A stretch of 64,000 nucleotides of DNA from Agarophyton chilense (lineage: Eukaryota; Rhodophyta; Florideophyceae; Gracilariales; Gracilariaceae), in contig JARGXX010000107.1 in NCBI GenBank assembly GCA_030374765.1, positions 105,557 to 169,556 of the forward strand, read 5' to 3'. The notes under the pieces were generated by a model, which was not told the DNA's origin, searched no databases, and saw only the letters and a list, made by a program, of their open reading frames with translations. Shown here piece by piece: positions 1 to 12,369 of the stretch. The position numbers and the translations under genes were made by a program. The first letter of the stretch is position 1. Every line of letters begins with the position of its first letter.

Positions 1-1640
1 CTGAAAAAGGTTGATCTTTCGAAATCAAGCTAAGTAAAGTTGTCTTGCAGCTTATTGGCGAAGCTTCTCATTGATCTAACACAGCTCTGAAGTCAAATGA
101 CCATGATATTGTTCCTTTTAAAAGTTCTTTCCCAGCTTCATAAGTGAGCACAACAGTTTAACGACGCTTTGAGACCCTCAAAAATACAAAGAGAATAACA
201 CAATCCACGAGAGAAGTGTCGGGAGCCTCAGCGATAAATATAATAGAATCATGGACATTTCGCTATATTCCATATCTAAGCTACTGCAGCATTTCAGATG
301 CATATTGAATCAATTGATCGAAAATCATTGAGGTTGATATACGGCATTGATAATCAATTCTTGGTACTGCTCTCGGTAACGAAATATTATGAGAAAAAGA
401 CTTCAGAGAAATACTGGAAATAATGCCTAATTTGATAGCATTGTACTACTGAATACTGTCCGTTGTTACCACCAAACATTTCATTCGTTAAAATTTGAAT
501 AATTATCTTGTAGCACAGTGCATTGTGGATATTATATACCAGTAGCTCATTAGCCGTGTGGCACAATAAATGGTGCTTGGCCCAAGGTGAGGAAGGCACA
601 GGCCGACCAACAACCAACTTACCACCATCTTGCTGTTTCCTAGGATTTCTAAAGTCGCCATCGACTAAGGAGCACCTTTAACCTCTGTGCCACTCGCTTT
701 TGAGCTGTAGCTCTTGTTGCGGAGATATCCTTTCTTTGCGCTGTTTGGTGCTTCTTCATTCTTTCTTTTGTGTGTTGATTTGTTGATTTGTTGTTATTTT
801 TTAAGTGCAAAAAGGTTGTTGAGCTGATCTGGTGTGTCTTACGTACCGCTCTACCTTGAATATGATCTCTTTTCTACACGTATCGTTCCTGTCGGAAGGC
901 CCTTCTGATGATCCCCTTTTTCAAACCTTCATTCAAGGACAGTCGCTCGCAAGGCGACGCCCGCTTTCCGCGGTGTTTTTTGTGGATATCCACCAGCTAC
1001 CGAGTACGCTACAGTCTCTTGTGAAATACCACAGAAACCAGATAGCGAAGAACAAGTGGAAAATGAACCCAATAAGACCATTCGATTCCCTTCACGATGC
1101 CGTTCAACACCCCATTTCGATGATGTAGTGAAGGTGCTTCGCCCCCTGGCCATGACCATAATGGCACCGAACACTCATCTTACTGGCAATTATGTGGGGT
1201 CCATGTGTAAGCAGAACCATGAGAAGGCGCTTCTGAGTCAAGAGAAGTCAATAGGGTCTGCCTCAGAAGCGTACTTAGTATCAGGCCCTTCGAATTCTGG
1301 TTCTTATATGAATAAAAAGAAAGAAAAGAGAGAAAACAATGCTGATAAGGCTCACTCTTCGAAAAAATCTTGCTGAACGATCTTCTGCATTCACGAAGAG
1401 ATCTTCGGAAGTGAACTGCTTTCATAGCGGCTCGTAACCCGATCTTTATGGGGACAGAAAATGATAACTCTCCAGCTGGATGAAAACGAAGCACCGGCTT
1501 GAAGAAACTGTAGAAGAAGGCAAAAAGATCAGCGACGACGGGTTTTTTTAGGGATTCTTTATTCCTTCAAAAGGCAAGTAAGCCTAGTCGCTGGTTATTG
1601 AGCCGACCAGAAGGCTTCAATCGGACGAGAGGCAAACCGC
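1..1640. other. No recognisable gene
   Basis: Both strands hold only short open frames (up to about 106 codons) with no family motif that I can recognise and no consistent codon pattern. It may be the decayed 5' part of the Ty1/copia element that follows, but nothing in the sequence proves this. Confidence 0.5.
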
Positions 1641-2612
1641 GTGAAAGACATCGGGTGCCCTGCGAGTTTCAGAGGAGTAGAAGCCGCCGCGAAACTGGCC
1701 TCAGTCATGTCGATCTCCTTACAGTTGCGAGAACTAGACCAAGATCTGTTATTCCACGGATATGGAGTCGATCATGACGACGCTGGGCTGGGGTTTGCTA
1801 ATTTCTATCTCTCCATGAACGATATGAATGGGCATACGACACGGTCCCCATTCTAAGTTGTCGATGGAAGTGGTGTCTGCTGTTCGGATATCAAATCGTT
1901 CACAATTCCAATCTCATAGATGAAGGGTACTTTCTATTAATCTCGAAAGGAATTTGTGGATTGACGAATAAAGTTCTCTACTTTCCTACATACTCTCCTC
2001 GTCTTGAGGAGAACCTAGAAGATCCAGTTCGTACAAGGCTCTCAGTCGAGCAAATCAACGACACATCCATCCGGTTTTTCTTCTCGTCACAATGAACGTT
2101 ATTGTTGAATCGCTTTGAGAAGGGATCGAAGGCGAAGTTCTCTGACGACACTATTGCAAAGAAGTTTGCATTCAAATTAAATGGCTATACTCACCCAACC
2201 TTTGAAGATAGGGCTGATATATTTCGCCACGCTGGAGTGCCATCGCCCCTGTGAAAGCAGGCACTTCAAGTTTAGCTCGACAAATGTACTGGATGCTAAA
2301 CTACTAGGCGCCCTCTCCTGTCTTTGAGTACATCTCTCCGTAGGCTCCTGATTTCGTTTAATGATCATGTTCAAATCGATTTTGTGTTCATGAAGGTGAT
2401 GGACAATAAACTATTAATTCATATGGTGGACATTTCGTCAGGGTTCATAGAAAAACTCTCATGCTATCACGGGAAGTGATGTTTTTGGTCATAGTCTCAG
2501 AACGAGACTGGATTAACCTAAAACGGCCCCTATCAGTGGTCTGCACATCCGGAATTATTCGAGAATTCCATCTTCCGACGACTACTAGGGGCTCACTTTA
2601 TATCTTTCGAGC

Positions 2613-2930
2613 TTGGCACTACCAGTCTCCCTCCGTATTAGAATTGGCTTTATGGAAGCCAAGAATGATGTACTTCGATTGTTTGCACTTCGGCTTGGGC
2701 AGGACGTAAACTATTTCACAGTTGTTCGAAATACAGACCACAACGTCCACGAGGTGTCATCTCGCGTTACGTATATCATTGATATCATGTACGGAGGAAA
2801 GAATCTGAGAAACTTCGAAATTGTACGAAAATACATGCCTTCCATTCTTGGACTCCCGAAGCAACAAGTTCCTCAAGATTTCATCGAATAATACCAGAAA
2901 CAAGTCGCTCAGCAGGTCATTTAAACGCTT
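2613..2930 (+). pseudogene. Copia-type integrase C-terminal fragment
   Basis: The frame starting at 2613 reads through a segment in which an Asn-Thr-Asp-His-Asn-Val-His-Glu run is followed by a 'vR-Y-mPsilGlPkqqVpqdfIe' block. That resembles the end of Ty1/copia integrases, where the host-gene-like 'RGY.P...G.P' stretch precedes the reverse transcriptase. The frame closes at 2891 but the similarity continues a little. Downstream, at 3000-3130, a stretch resembles the variable linker between integrase and RT. Catalytic residues of the integrase core cannot be identified upstream. Assignment is by order and weak motif only. Confidence 0.4.
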
Positions 2931-3748
2931 TTAGTAAGTTTAAATACCCGTACTATAGCATAGTCGCATTTTAGCCGCATAGCTTCGGTATATCACTTCA
3001 AGAAGGGACAGAAACCAGTCATGTGGATATTTGCTAATGTTCGAGAAGCCAAAGAACCTTCCCTGTTGCTTTCATCAAACAAGGCTTACCAAGGGTCAAA
3101 GATCAATGCCGTCTATGAAGGAAATAGGCTGGTACCGTAGTCGTCGCTTTTGTTCAAAGTCAACCAAATGGGTTATCTGTACCGGCTGTTTTATTCAATT
3201 TTGGATGGAGGCAACTTGGATGGGAGCATCGATATGGAAGAAACTAATCAGAACAAGGAAAAAGGCCCTAACCCGTGTAATGTTGAGCCGAACGTCACAC
3301 CAAGAGAGGTCTCCGTCGATAAGCGTAGAAGCTTGAAATTAATTCATAATGCAGAATCCTCACTTTTTTCCTTTCAACTTTCCGTGATCACTTCGCTCTC
3401 AAGATGCAATTCAAAGCAAGCTTAACATCCTAGCCAGGACATTTGACAGACCTTGCCTCCGCCCCGTCAGAAAGAATGCATCGGTGTGACTCTAGTCATG
3501 ACTCCAAGCATAGAGATATCTCTAAGAAGTTTCGAACAGAATATTCTCCGTAAAGATAGACAGGTACTTGGCGACGAGCATGTGTCCAAATTTCGAATAC
3601 AGTTCTTTCCAATATGGATCATTGACAAAGCTATAACAAGGGAATGGGGATTTTATCAAGGCTGTTTCAGGAATTTCCTAGGTCATCCCTACCTCATAAC
3701 GCGAACCTTTTTACATCCCACCATTTTTTTCACGTGAAAAGCGATGGA

Positions 3749-4384
3749 AACAAGAGGAAAGTTCGCATAAAATGCAGACTTTTGTCATATGGAAACCGAG
3801 ATTGTGACAAAGATTCAATCCGGAAAGACTCTTCCTCTGCACAGTTCCCCAGTATCCGAAAAGTTTTGTCAATAGCCTCATTCCTTCAGTTTTTCTTGGC
3901 AACAATCGACATTAAAGGTGCCTATCTTCTGAGTAGTAAACTGTTCGGGGATACTCACATGATCCCTGCGAAAATATGGGCACTGAAACGTATAGTTTAT
4001 AGGATACTAGTTCCCACTTATGGTCTTGTCGAATAAAAAAAACTTTGAAATCTGACCATCAAGAAATAGAATTTCGAAAAGCGGTTTCAATCAATGCCAG
4101 GTTTAGCACAATTGTTCATAGTCTGTACGAAGAACAAAAGATTTGAACTGGTGCTCGCCAAAGTTGTGAATGAAATTCTTATTGCTGGCACGAAGAACTG
4201 CATCAGCTGGTTTCGAGTACAGTTATCCTCTTGCGTCGATGTTGGCAAATTGGAATTTGAACCAAAGCTGATTTTCAAAAGACTTCGCATCACCCTTTAC
4301 CCCAACCGTTCGGTTTCAGTGAGTATGGAGGTTTATAAATGCACAATGCATCCTCTTAACATCACTCAAGCTCTCCAAAAATAG
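3749..4384 (+). pseudogene. Copia-type reverse transcriptase remnant
   Basis: In the frame open from 3644 to 4036 a basic 'KCRLLS-G' segment is followed by a short spacer and then the block Ile-Asp-Ile-Lys-Gly-Ala-Tyr-Leu (3905-3928). This is the Ty1/copia RT hallmark 'D(V/I)KGAYL' with the first catalytic Asp. After a stop at about 4034 the similarity resumes at 4094-4384, where the 'YVDD-LLIAG' motif has decayed to 'VNEILIAG', followed by a Trp-Phe-x-x-Gln-Leu segment typical of the palm. Loss of the YxDD aspartates and the stops make this a dead copy. Confidence 0.6.
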
Positions 4385-5040
4385 GCCAATGACATATAAA
4401 ACCCTGACAAACTATCTTTCTTCCTCGGACGAACGGGAGCCATCATGTACGTTGGTCATGGAGTACTTTTTCAGGTAGCGTTTTCTGCAAGTTATCGGCA
4501 GCAGAGTGTAGGAGTACTCCGTCTTTCGCATTTAATCTTGGCAAACTCGGTGTTGAAATAGTTGAAACCCCTTCCCCTGGTCTAATCTACATCACGCTCA
4601 TCCACCCGGCCTCGGTGAGTCCCCAAAATTCTCGGACCTATCTGACAAAAGTTTAGGGAGGACGTCTTACGTCTAGACAGGATACATATGCGGAATGTTC
4701 CTGCCTGTGATGGGTCAACCGGCTTTGTACCACGCGCTTGACTGTTCCAGGTCTATACACGCACGCGCGTCTTTCAGTCCCATATGCGCCGAGATTCTGG
4801 CTGCTGCATTATCCACTGACCGAGGTGCTCTTTTGGATTCGTGTATCAAAAAAACTGCACGGTTCTAAATCTAACATTTCTTTTGTTCTACCAGTGGAAT
4901 CAAATGGACTCTACTACACCATCAAAACATTACACGAAGGTAGAGACTACAGGCTGCATCTTACGGTGGCGGGACTTAGAGATTCATTTGAAGCCGGTGA
5001 AATATTAGTACCAAAATGCATATGTGGAACTAAAAACTAG

Positions 5041-7039
5041 GCTTATGCCTTGAATGAGCACAACTTGGTCATATACAGAAAGCTTACCAAAGAACTAGAA
5101 ACGAGTTGTTTATCACAAGATGTTTTCAATAACGCCAAAAGGGTACCTGAATTCATACAATGAGTCTACTTTGCGCTACGCATGCGTTTCTTACGCATTT
5201 TAGCCGTTCCATTCTTTTTTTCTGCCTCTCGCGATCTTCACCTATTTCACCAATCTCATTAAAAATATGCTTTGGAACTATGGTATATTTCCAACGCAGC
5301 ACATCAAGAATTCATCATGTAAATGCAATGAGAACTGTCCCACGGCATTAAGTGTCTGTCAGAAATCAGCTTCAACGCAAATTAAATGATCGATGTTTGA
5401 AGCCCGCAGTTTTAGTTTACATATCCCTGACTTTTGCGTAAGAAATCAACCTGACCCCGAGTGGTGTTTATCCATATCGAAGCGGACTCGCTCCAGAACG
5501 CCGCGCATGGACTCCTCGTTAACTCATCAAACCGCCCTCACTAAGGAGATCATGTGCAGTAGCTGTGGGCGTAGAACATTTCTTTCAGCCCAGTGTACAT
5601 TGATTACGCGCGAAAGACCATTTGCAAGTGAAGCTTGGAGGCACATATTGGTAGTCAAACACACAAACATGCGCTTCTCGTTCAAATTATAACATGAAAA
5701 GTGCAAGTTATGAGAGCGAGAGCCAAAACTGCGAGCCTGAACTGGAACCAGGAGATATCGGATGCACAATTTGTCTAGGGAACTTAGCACTTTCAAATTC
5801 GGTTTGACTTTCATGCACTTTGAACCGGTTTGTGTTTCATGTTCCAAGTATTATTTTACGCCTACGGACCAAATATTGTGTTCATAAGTGCGTTCGCTAA
5901 TCCTTAGCTGGCATGAGAGTTAAACTGGGTCAGGTGCAAGGCTTAATTCGCTTCGTCGTGGTTTTGTGTGTACGGCCAAGGCCCGCTATAGCGACGCACC
6001 TGCCCTCTTCTCCGTAACCTCGTATCCGTACTGATGACCATCACAACATCAATAAAACCCTACTTGGAATTATTTGAATCTTCGTACAGACATACCTAAT
6101 AGCTGTAACATGGTATAACAAACTTTTGGGAGGTTCATCGCACCATTTAAGAACGGCCTACTGCCAAGGCTCACAAGCTATGGTGCGCTATTTTTTATAC
6201 CAAACACATCAAAATATTCAAGCCATATCGTTCGCGTTTATCGATGTCCGCTTGACTATTTTGTAGAACCTCTTCCATGTTCAGTTTTTCTGCGAGACTC
6301 TTCACAGGTTGATGATCGCGGTTTGTTTTATAACTGGGCTTCAAGCGATTATTCACGAGGTTTTGAAGATGAAAACATTTTGATTGATCGGTGTAGGTCG
6401 CAACATCATGGCGCAGATGGTTTGAAACGTTTAACTGATGCGGGTGCTTCCTCATTGCGTGCCTACAGTGACAGCAATCGCTTGGCACCACAATGACTTT
6501 CCCGAAGATTGCGTCACTAGACCCCTTCAAGAGCTTGCACTGCAGTGAAAGTACTCTACCCTGTGAAGACATCCGGGTCACACCTCGCAACTGCTATCAT
6601 CGTAGAGTACGTGCATGATCCACCGCTACGACGCGACGAGCTTTGCACTGCTCTTTCATTTTGGCTTCACTTCTATTTTTTCTTTTCCCTCGAAAGCATG
6701 TGACCTTTCGCTTTGGATCACTCAACGACCTTTGGATCGAAGGAAAAAGATGTGGTTGGGTCCGGCGTCATGTTTGAAACGCGTGTGCGCTTCTTCCTCA
6801 AAGTCTTCAACGATATTTAGATCGAGGGTCTCTTCATCGTTGAATAGGGACGCGCAAGTGGACCGAAATGAAACATCAAAACAGTAGGCCGCGCATTTCG
6901 CGGGATATCTGCTGCGATGAATGCGAAAAGGAGTCTCTGTGTGAAGATGCTTTGCTGCGATGGCGTTGATTTTTTAACATCAACTATCGACAGCCAACTC
7001 CATGTTCTCAGAAAGCTATTATTAGCAGCTAGTTTTGTC
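5041..7039. other. No recognised gene; possible small minus-strand ORF at 6195-6590
   Basis: Mostly AT-rich sequence with short random frames. The minus-strand frame 6590-6195 (131 codons) contains several Cys and His residues but no motif I can name. It may be chance or an old transposon piece. The 5160-5700 part might be the tail of the copia element, but I could not recognise RNase H motifs there. Confidence 0.4.
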
Positions 7040-7057
7040 TGCGGCAAGATATCCGGG

Positions 7058-7674
7058 AAAAAATCTTCGAATAATGACGGATGACGGATGCAGGCGCAAG
7101 TTTTGTCAATTTTCTAGAGAACCAGCTAGACTGGTCTTTCGATTTTAGAACAACATCCTGTAAATTATGAATGGGAAACGAAGGCGCAAGACGCTGCTAC
7201 TTTATTATAGATGTTTGGATGACAGACGCTAGATTTGAATAACGGGGGGTTGTTCGAACCCCCCCACATCAACTGATATCACAAAGATACCTCCTACAAC
7301 AACGATCACCCGAGAGAAGGTGGCGTTTCCTTTTGCGAAAATGGCAACTCGTAGGAGTCTTCCAGTATGCTCCCTTCTCTCTTCTTCAACCTCTCTCTCC
7401 CACATCCCTTTTTTCTATCTTATCATCAATCCTGTGCTCACCAACTTCAAACCACTCCCCACGTTTTGTAGTACCCTCCACAAACCCTTCTATCTCCTTC
7501 TCTTCTTCCTCGTCAACCTTCCCTTATTCTCGTTCAACATTCATCCTCACAACCCTCACAATCATCGACCCCCACCCTCGCACTCACACTCTGAGTTCTC
7601 GTAGTGCTAGTTTCAGGCGCTAGGAGCGCAGGGGGCATAAAAAATCGTCAAAAAATCTCCGAAAAATGACGGAT
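7058..7674. repeat. Short direct repeat pair near the left edge
   Basis: A 25-bp sequence (AAAAAATCT-CGAA-AATGACGGAT type) occurs at 7058-7082 and again at 7650-7674 with two mismatches. Related sequence follows both copies and ends in an 'AGAAC/GGAGAAC' tract. Such repeats could be subterminal transposase-binding repeats of the large transposon; that role is inferred. Confidence 0.5.
7243..7266. repeat. GC-rich hairpin (G-run/C-run)
   Basis: A run of six G and TT, a four-base loop, and AA followed by C residues form a stable hairpin that also looks like an isolated tRNA T-arm. No acceptor, D or anticodon arms flank it, so it is not called as a tRNA. Confidence 0.5.
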
Positions 7675-8254
7675 ATGCAATGAGCATGCAATAAACGCAC
7701 ATTTTTCGGAGAACATTCCTTCGAGCACTCACGCGAATACCAGCAGTCGTAAATGTATAATGGAAGTGAAACAAGTTGCTACTTGGCTCCTTCTTGAATG
7801 GAAGAGAAAAAATAGTGTACTTCCCTTTACCAACCACCAGTACACTCCTCAATCACCTCACCATCTCCTTCAGAAGAACTCCCCGCCTGGTAGAGGCTGT
7901 GTTTCCGTCTCCGAAAAACTTCCGCGCATAGAAATCCTGCGGAAAGATATCACCTTCCTGTTTTCCAGTTTCACCCCCACAACGCGCCTCCTTCTCCTCC
8001 AGATCATCCCACCTCTTCATGTCCTGCTCCGCTAGAATCCTCTCCGCCTTACTCACAGCAGCCCCCAAAGTCTGGAACCCACCAACCTTCCCCTTCTTCT
8101 CGTTCCAGTTCCTGTCGCCCAACTTCACCCTCTTTCTCTCCACCTCCATATCGCTCGACACGATCGGCCTTTTCTCCCCAACTCTCCCTTTCCCCTTCTC
8201 CACCTCCTCCGTTCCTTGCACCTTCTCCACATCCTCCTCACTCTCGGGAAACAC
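7613..8254 (-). pseudogene. Charged cargo protein of unknown function, one in-frame stop
   Basis: A single minus-strand frame runs from an ATG at 8254 to a stop at 7613, broken once by TGA at about 7853. The first 130 residues are rich in Glu, Lys, Arg and Gly and look disordered, with a short alpha-helical segment around 'AERILAEQDMKRWDDLEEKE'. The last 80 residues are hydrophobic and aromatic. I do not recognise a family. It lies in the cargo arm of the large transposon, on the same strand as the next frame at 8.9-11.6 kb. The frame on the opposite strand is long too but strongly biased to Ser, Pro and Phe, as expected for an antisense shadow. Confidence 0.3.
7656..7712. repeat. Perfect 13-bp inverted repeat
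   Basis: TCTCCGAAAAATG at 7656-7668 is matched by its exact reverse complement at 7700-7712, leaving a 31-bp spacer. It lies just beyond the end of the minus-strand frame that stops at 7613. It could be a hairpin, a small inverted-repeat element or a transposase site. Confidence 0.7.
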
Positions 8255-8936
8255 TCTAAGCCCTTTACCGCTTATTTACGAACTCACATCCAAATTCAAA
8301 CGATACATTCCAGCCATCGGGAACCACCCCAGACCATTGACCTCTCACCTCTTTAGCTACGAATAACTTTAAGTATAGTACAATAAAAATAAATAACACA
8401 GGTCTAGCTGTCAAAACACTATTCTTTAGTCTACCCAGCTCACTTATTTCTCAGTTTCTGCCCTCCACGAAACCCGATGTACCTTATGCAACAAGTGAGA
8501 GTGATAGAAGACATTAAATCGAACGAGTTTGACGCATTTCTGAGCTTCAGGTCTGAAAGAAATGTAGAGAACTTCCTAGGAGAACAAAGCAAAGATAATG
8601 CACTCTAGGTAAATCATTTGGACCAATTCATTGTTTACTAAGTCTCTCATCACTTTCTACTAATGGAAAGTATTTTTTTTTCGCTAATTATCCTCTTTCG
8701 TGTCTTCATTTACCTTTTCACCCTCCTCTATAATATAAATTGCATCATCCTCGTTATCATTACCATCAGCATTAGGGTCATTATCCCCGTCGCTTCAGCT
8801 CTTGGAGTACTTTTCCTCCTCTAAACATTCTACTGGCACTGTATCATCACCAAATCCCTCTTCCTCGCTGCCCACTCCTGGCAACTGTATTGTCCCCGTT
8901 CGTTCCCTTTTTGTCCTTTTGTCTCAACTCTTCATG

Positions 8937-11623
8937 TTACACAAACATCGGTCTGAAATTCGACTGCAGATGAACCGCATCTGCCAGGATGTAGTTCTCT
9001 GGTACCATGTACATGTGGTACTGGAACAGCACATTCTGCCTCATTAACGCATCTCCGCCCCCTGCCCCTGCAAGGGCCCCGTCCCCTCTCTCAATGATGA
9101 TATATAACGGCTTTATGATGAACTTCCTCTTCGCAAATCCTCCCAAAGCCGCTTCCAGCTCCATATTTGTTGCTACGAAGTGCCTGTGGGACCTCTCGCA
9201 CACCCACAGTGGGAATGTATACTTCCCAGGAGCTATCATGAAGCATCCAGGATTCTTCCCTCTCAGCTCGTCCGCGATTGTCAGCCTCTGGAAGTCGGTA
9301 TGCAGCTTCTGCCTAAGACAGCCTCGCCTAGTACGCAGGACCCTACCTCCCGTCTTCGGTGCATATATCTTATGCTCCGCCACCCTATTGTCTTCCAACC
9401 GCGAGCACACACATATCTGAACCATGCGCGCATCTAACATAGCTCACCTCTTCACCATCCAGTGAGTCTCTGCCGCTCCCTCCATCTCGTCCACAAATCC
9501 CCTACGCGTCAGTGGACCCTGTGAGTCGGCCCGCTTCAACAGCTGCCTCCCCCGCATTGAAAATAGGGTAACAATAATGAAGGTTCTGTGCTTCTCGAAG
9601 ATACTCTTGGCGATTGAAGTACGCTTCGAAGAACCCAAACAACTTTTTACTCAAATCACCATCCATCAATTCGCTCACCGATTTGACCTGGTTTTTAGAT
9701 CCCGTCATCCACTCCAACCCCTACCAAAACACACAGAATCCACGCTCCTTCAGTTCGCAAGTTTTCTTCGCGAAGTACACGATTGCGTAGTAGTCCTCGC
9801 TTATGGCCCGCTCCCAGAGTCTGGTACAGTCATCTTCCTTCAGTACCACGGAAACCTCTCTAGACGCTTTCCTCTCCTGTTTCCATACGTTGTACAGCTT
9901 CTGGAACGAACCATGCCATAAAACTGCATGATGAACACCTCTTACATCGTTCGGGCGAAGCACGTCGACACGATTGTCCTTCCGAAGGTGAATCCTGTCA
10001 ATCCAGACGTACATGCCGTTATTGAACTTCTCTTTTGGTGGCGGCCACCTGCTGGGCAACATGTTCGTGTACTTCAACCAATCCGAGTCACCCACTTCAC
10101 TATATTCCTCGGCCTTCACCAAGCCTTCTGGGATAATTTGAGAAACTTCATCATCGAACTTCTTCTTGTTCGGAACTTTCGGATCGTCATCGTCATTCTC
10201 TTTGTGGCCACTTACGAGAAGTAACTCATTCTGTCTAAGGAAGTCACGAAACGCACGTCCTCGCTTTTGCCGCCGGATGTTGATGAAAGAGTCAGGAACG
10301 TCGCTCGTCCTCTTTCTTTCCGACAAATGTTCCTCCCCCGCTTCTTCAGCGTCCTCTGCTTCGCTTGCTCTGGTCACTTTCCTTTTCCGTTCCCAAATGT
10401 GGTTTCTTTAGAGGAGAATTCTTCCGCTCCACCTTGTTTCGTGTTTTTTGAGCCTTCTCCTTACTCAACATCGATGCCAAGCTTTCAAAAATCTTTAGGA
10501 AACCGTTTTGCCCTCGTAGGGTCGGAAGAGCTACGGGGATAGATGATTCAGTGGAAAAATTAGGGGCAGGAGCAGGAGGTTGAAAGTCCACATCAATCGT
10601 TGTTCCCAGATTCTTCTTCAGATGCGTCGGCCTCTTCGATATCTCCCCTCCCCAAATTGCAGGCATGGCTGCCCCTTCCATTCGCGCGGTATGTATGGTG
10701 ACATATAAGCAGACGGTAATCGTTAGGGTTCCTATCACCAGTTGGCTCTTGAACACGTTCCGAGGCCCTATGTTCTTTATCTTCGCTACATGTTCTCAAA
10801 ACTCATAGGCCTGCTTGTAACATCTAAAGAAATGAAATCTCATGTCCTGAATCCTGCCAATTGGAGTCCCTCTCGATGCCCCGTCGCACGTCATAGTGCT
10901 CCTGCAGGGTTTACAGCGCGAGCGCCATAGTGCCCCCCCTCAGTTTGGAGAACTTGGCACTCTAAACGTGCGTAATACACAGCTTGGGGTACTTAAAGCA
11001 CATTTCGTTCATCCTGGTCATAAAGTCCTTGTCCAGGTACATTCTCAAACTGGGGTCCGCAAAGGGCTATATATTCTTCGCGTCTGTTGACCCTATGATC
11101 TTGCGCTTAAACACCGCACAGCGGAGCATTGTGCGTTTCCTTTTCTTCAAGTCCACGTTCTGAAGAGTTCTCATAAACGACTGAATGGAATAGAGTTTGT
11201 CTCGAAATGAAATAACCCATGCCGCAGCAACCGTATCGTTGAAGGCATTTCCAATCGAAATCACGTCACCCATGGTCATCGGCTGCCCATCTTTCCTTCT
11301 TCACAACTAGATAGTTAGCTGGTGCAGGATTTCCCGGACTGGGCATTCCCTTCCATGCGCTCGAGGTACAGAATCAAGCGATGTAGGTCGTCCACCAAAC
11401 TACACTCCACAACTATTGGAATCCCCTCGAACCATTTGTACCCTGCCTTCATCGAACCCAGCATCGTGACATCCACGTTTCCAACAGACCCCAATTTTCT
11501 GTAGAGCTCAAGTTGCGCCTTCACATCTTTCTTGTGGTCCTCGCTGAACTTTGGCACAGCGTTCTCAGGAATCTTGATCAGGCGAATGTCCACGACATAT
11601 GTTCCGTATGTGTATTCTTTCAT
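8937..11623 (-). pseudogene. Frameshifted cargo protein; C-terminus resembles a double-stranded beta-helix oxygenase
   Basis: Several minus-strand frames follow each other: 11623-11315 (start 'MKEYTYGTYVVDIRLIKIP'), 11279-11067, 10756-10346, 10377-9502 (one in-frame TAG at about 9721) and 9440-8937. They appear to be pieces of one or two long proteins broken by indels. The last piece carries 'CERSHRHF' and, about 45 residues later, 'RGD-x-x-L-A-G-A-G' followed by a 'N-x-x-F-x-Y-H-x-Y' segment. This order resembles uncharacterised eukaryotic double-stranded beta-helix (2-oxoglutarate dioxygenase-like) proteins with an 'RGD-x-x-HAGA' motif; here the His ligand position is Leu. The central segment (10377-9721) is acidic and basic with 'WKQERKASREVSV' and no recognised domain. 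The oxygenase reading is tentative. Confidence 0.35.
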
Positions 11624-12369
11624 GATAAAATCCTAGTGCAGTATACTTTCGTTGATATCACCAGGAGGCAGCTCATCCCCTTTATCGAAGAAGTGAACCT
11701 CAGCCTCTGTAGCCAGTACCCGCGCTCCAACGAACTTCACCTCTCCATCTTCACTGACCTGTTCCCCCTCAACAGGCCGCTGTCTCGGAGAAGAAATGAA
11801 GCCGACTCTATCCGCCTCAGAGGTTGTTTCTTGGGCTTTTGTTTTTCTTCAGGATGTCGACCGTCATATGTGTATCATCCCCTGCATATTTGTATCGGAT
11901 TTGGAGCGGATTGTGCTGGAAAGGAAGTTGTACGAGCTCAGCGAAAACGAAAATGGCCTGTCCTCGATACGTTCAAGCGAAAGGGCGCCAACTCTTCCGT
12001 TCGTTTTGATTCATTCTCGGGGGGTGTCGTGGAGACAGTAAAGGAAGCCTGCGCCCAGGATAATATAAAAACGGCGGAAGTTGTATGTTTGGATGAATAA
12101 AATGAAGAGGAAGTACGAAGTTTATATTCCGGTTCGGGAGCCAAGGGTGAGACGAAGAGCCTGCAGGCAATTCGGAAGCAGCTGGGCGGGAACTCTATTG
12201 GCTCCGGAGAGTCCAACGGAGCCGATAGTGGTGAAGTACCTGGGACGCCCACTGCTGCGTTTTTTGCCGAGATACAACCAGCAGCAGCGGTGGACCTTTC
12301 TTTGATTATACTCCCTACTCATGGGATGCTGGACCGTGTGACTAAAGAGCTCTAAATGTTCTGGACTCT

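Larger units (their letters stand above)
2461..5040 (+). mobile_element. Decayed Ty1/copia-like retrotransposon
   Basis: Integrase-end and reverse transcriptase pieces lie in the order expected for Ty1/copia (integrase before RT), all on the plus strand and spread over three frames by many stops and indels. No LTR pair was found on either side, so the true ends are unknown; weaker remnants may extend upstream to about 1.6 kb and downstream to about 5.7 kb. It is not functional. Confidence 0.6.

Noticed and set aside
7243-7266. tRNA-like T-arm
   Set aside because: No matching acceptor, D-arm or anticodon arm within 80 bp on either strand.
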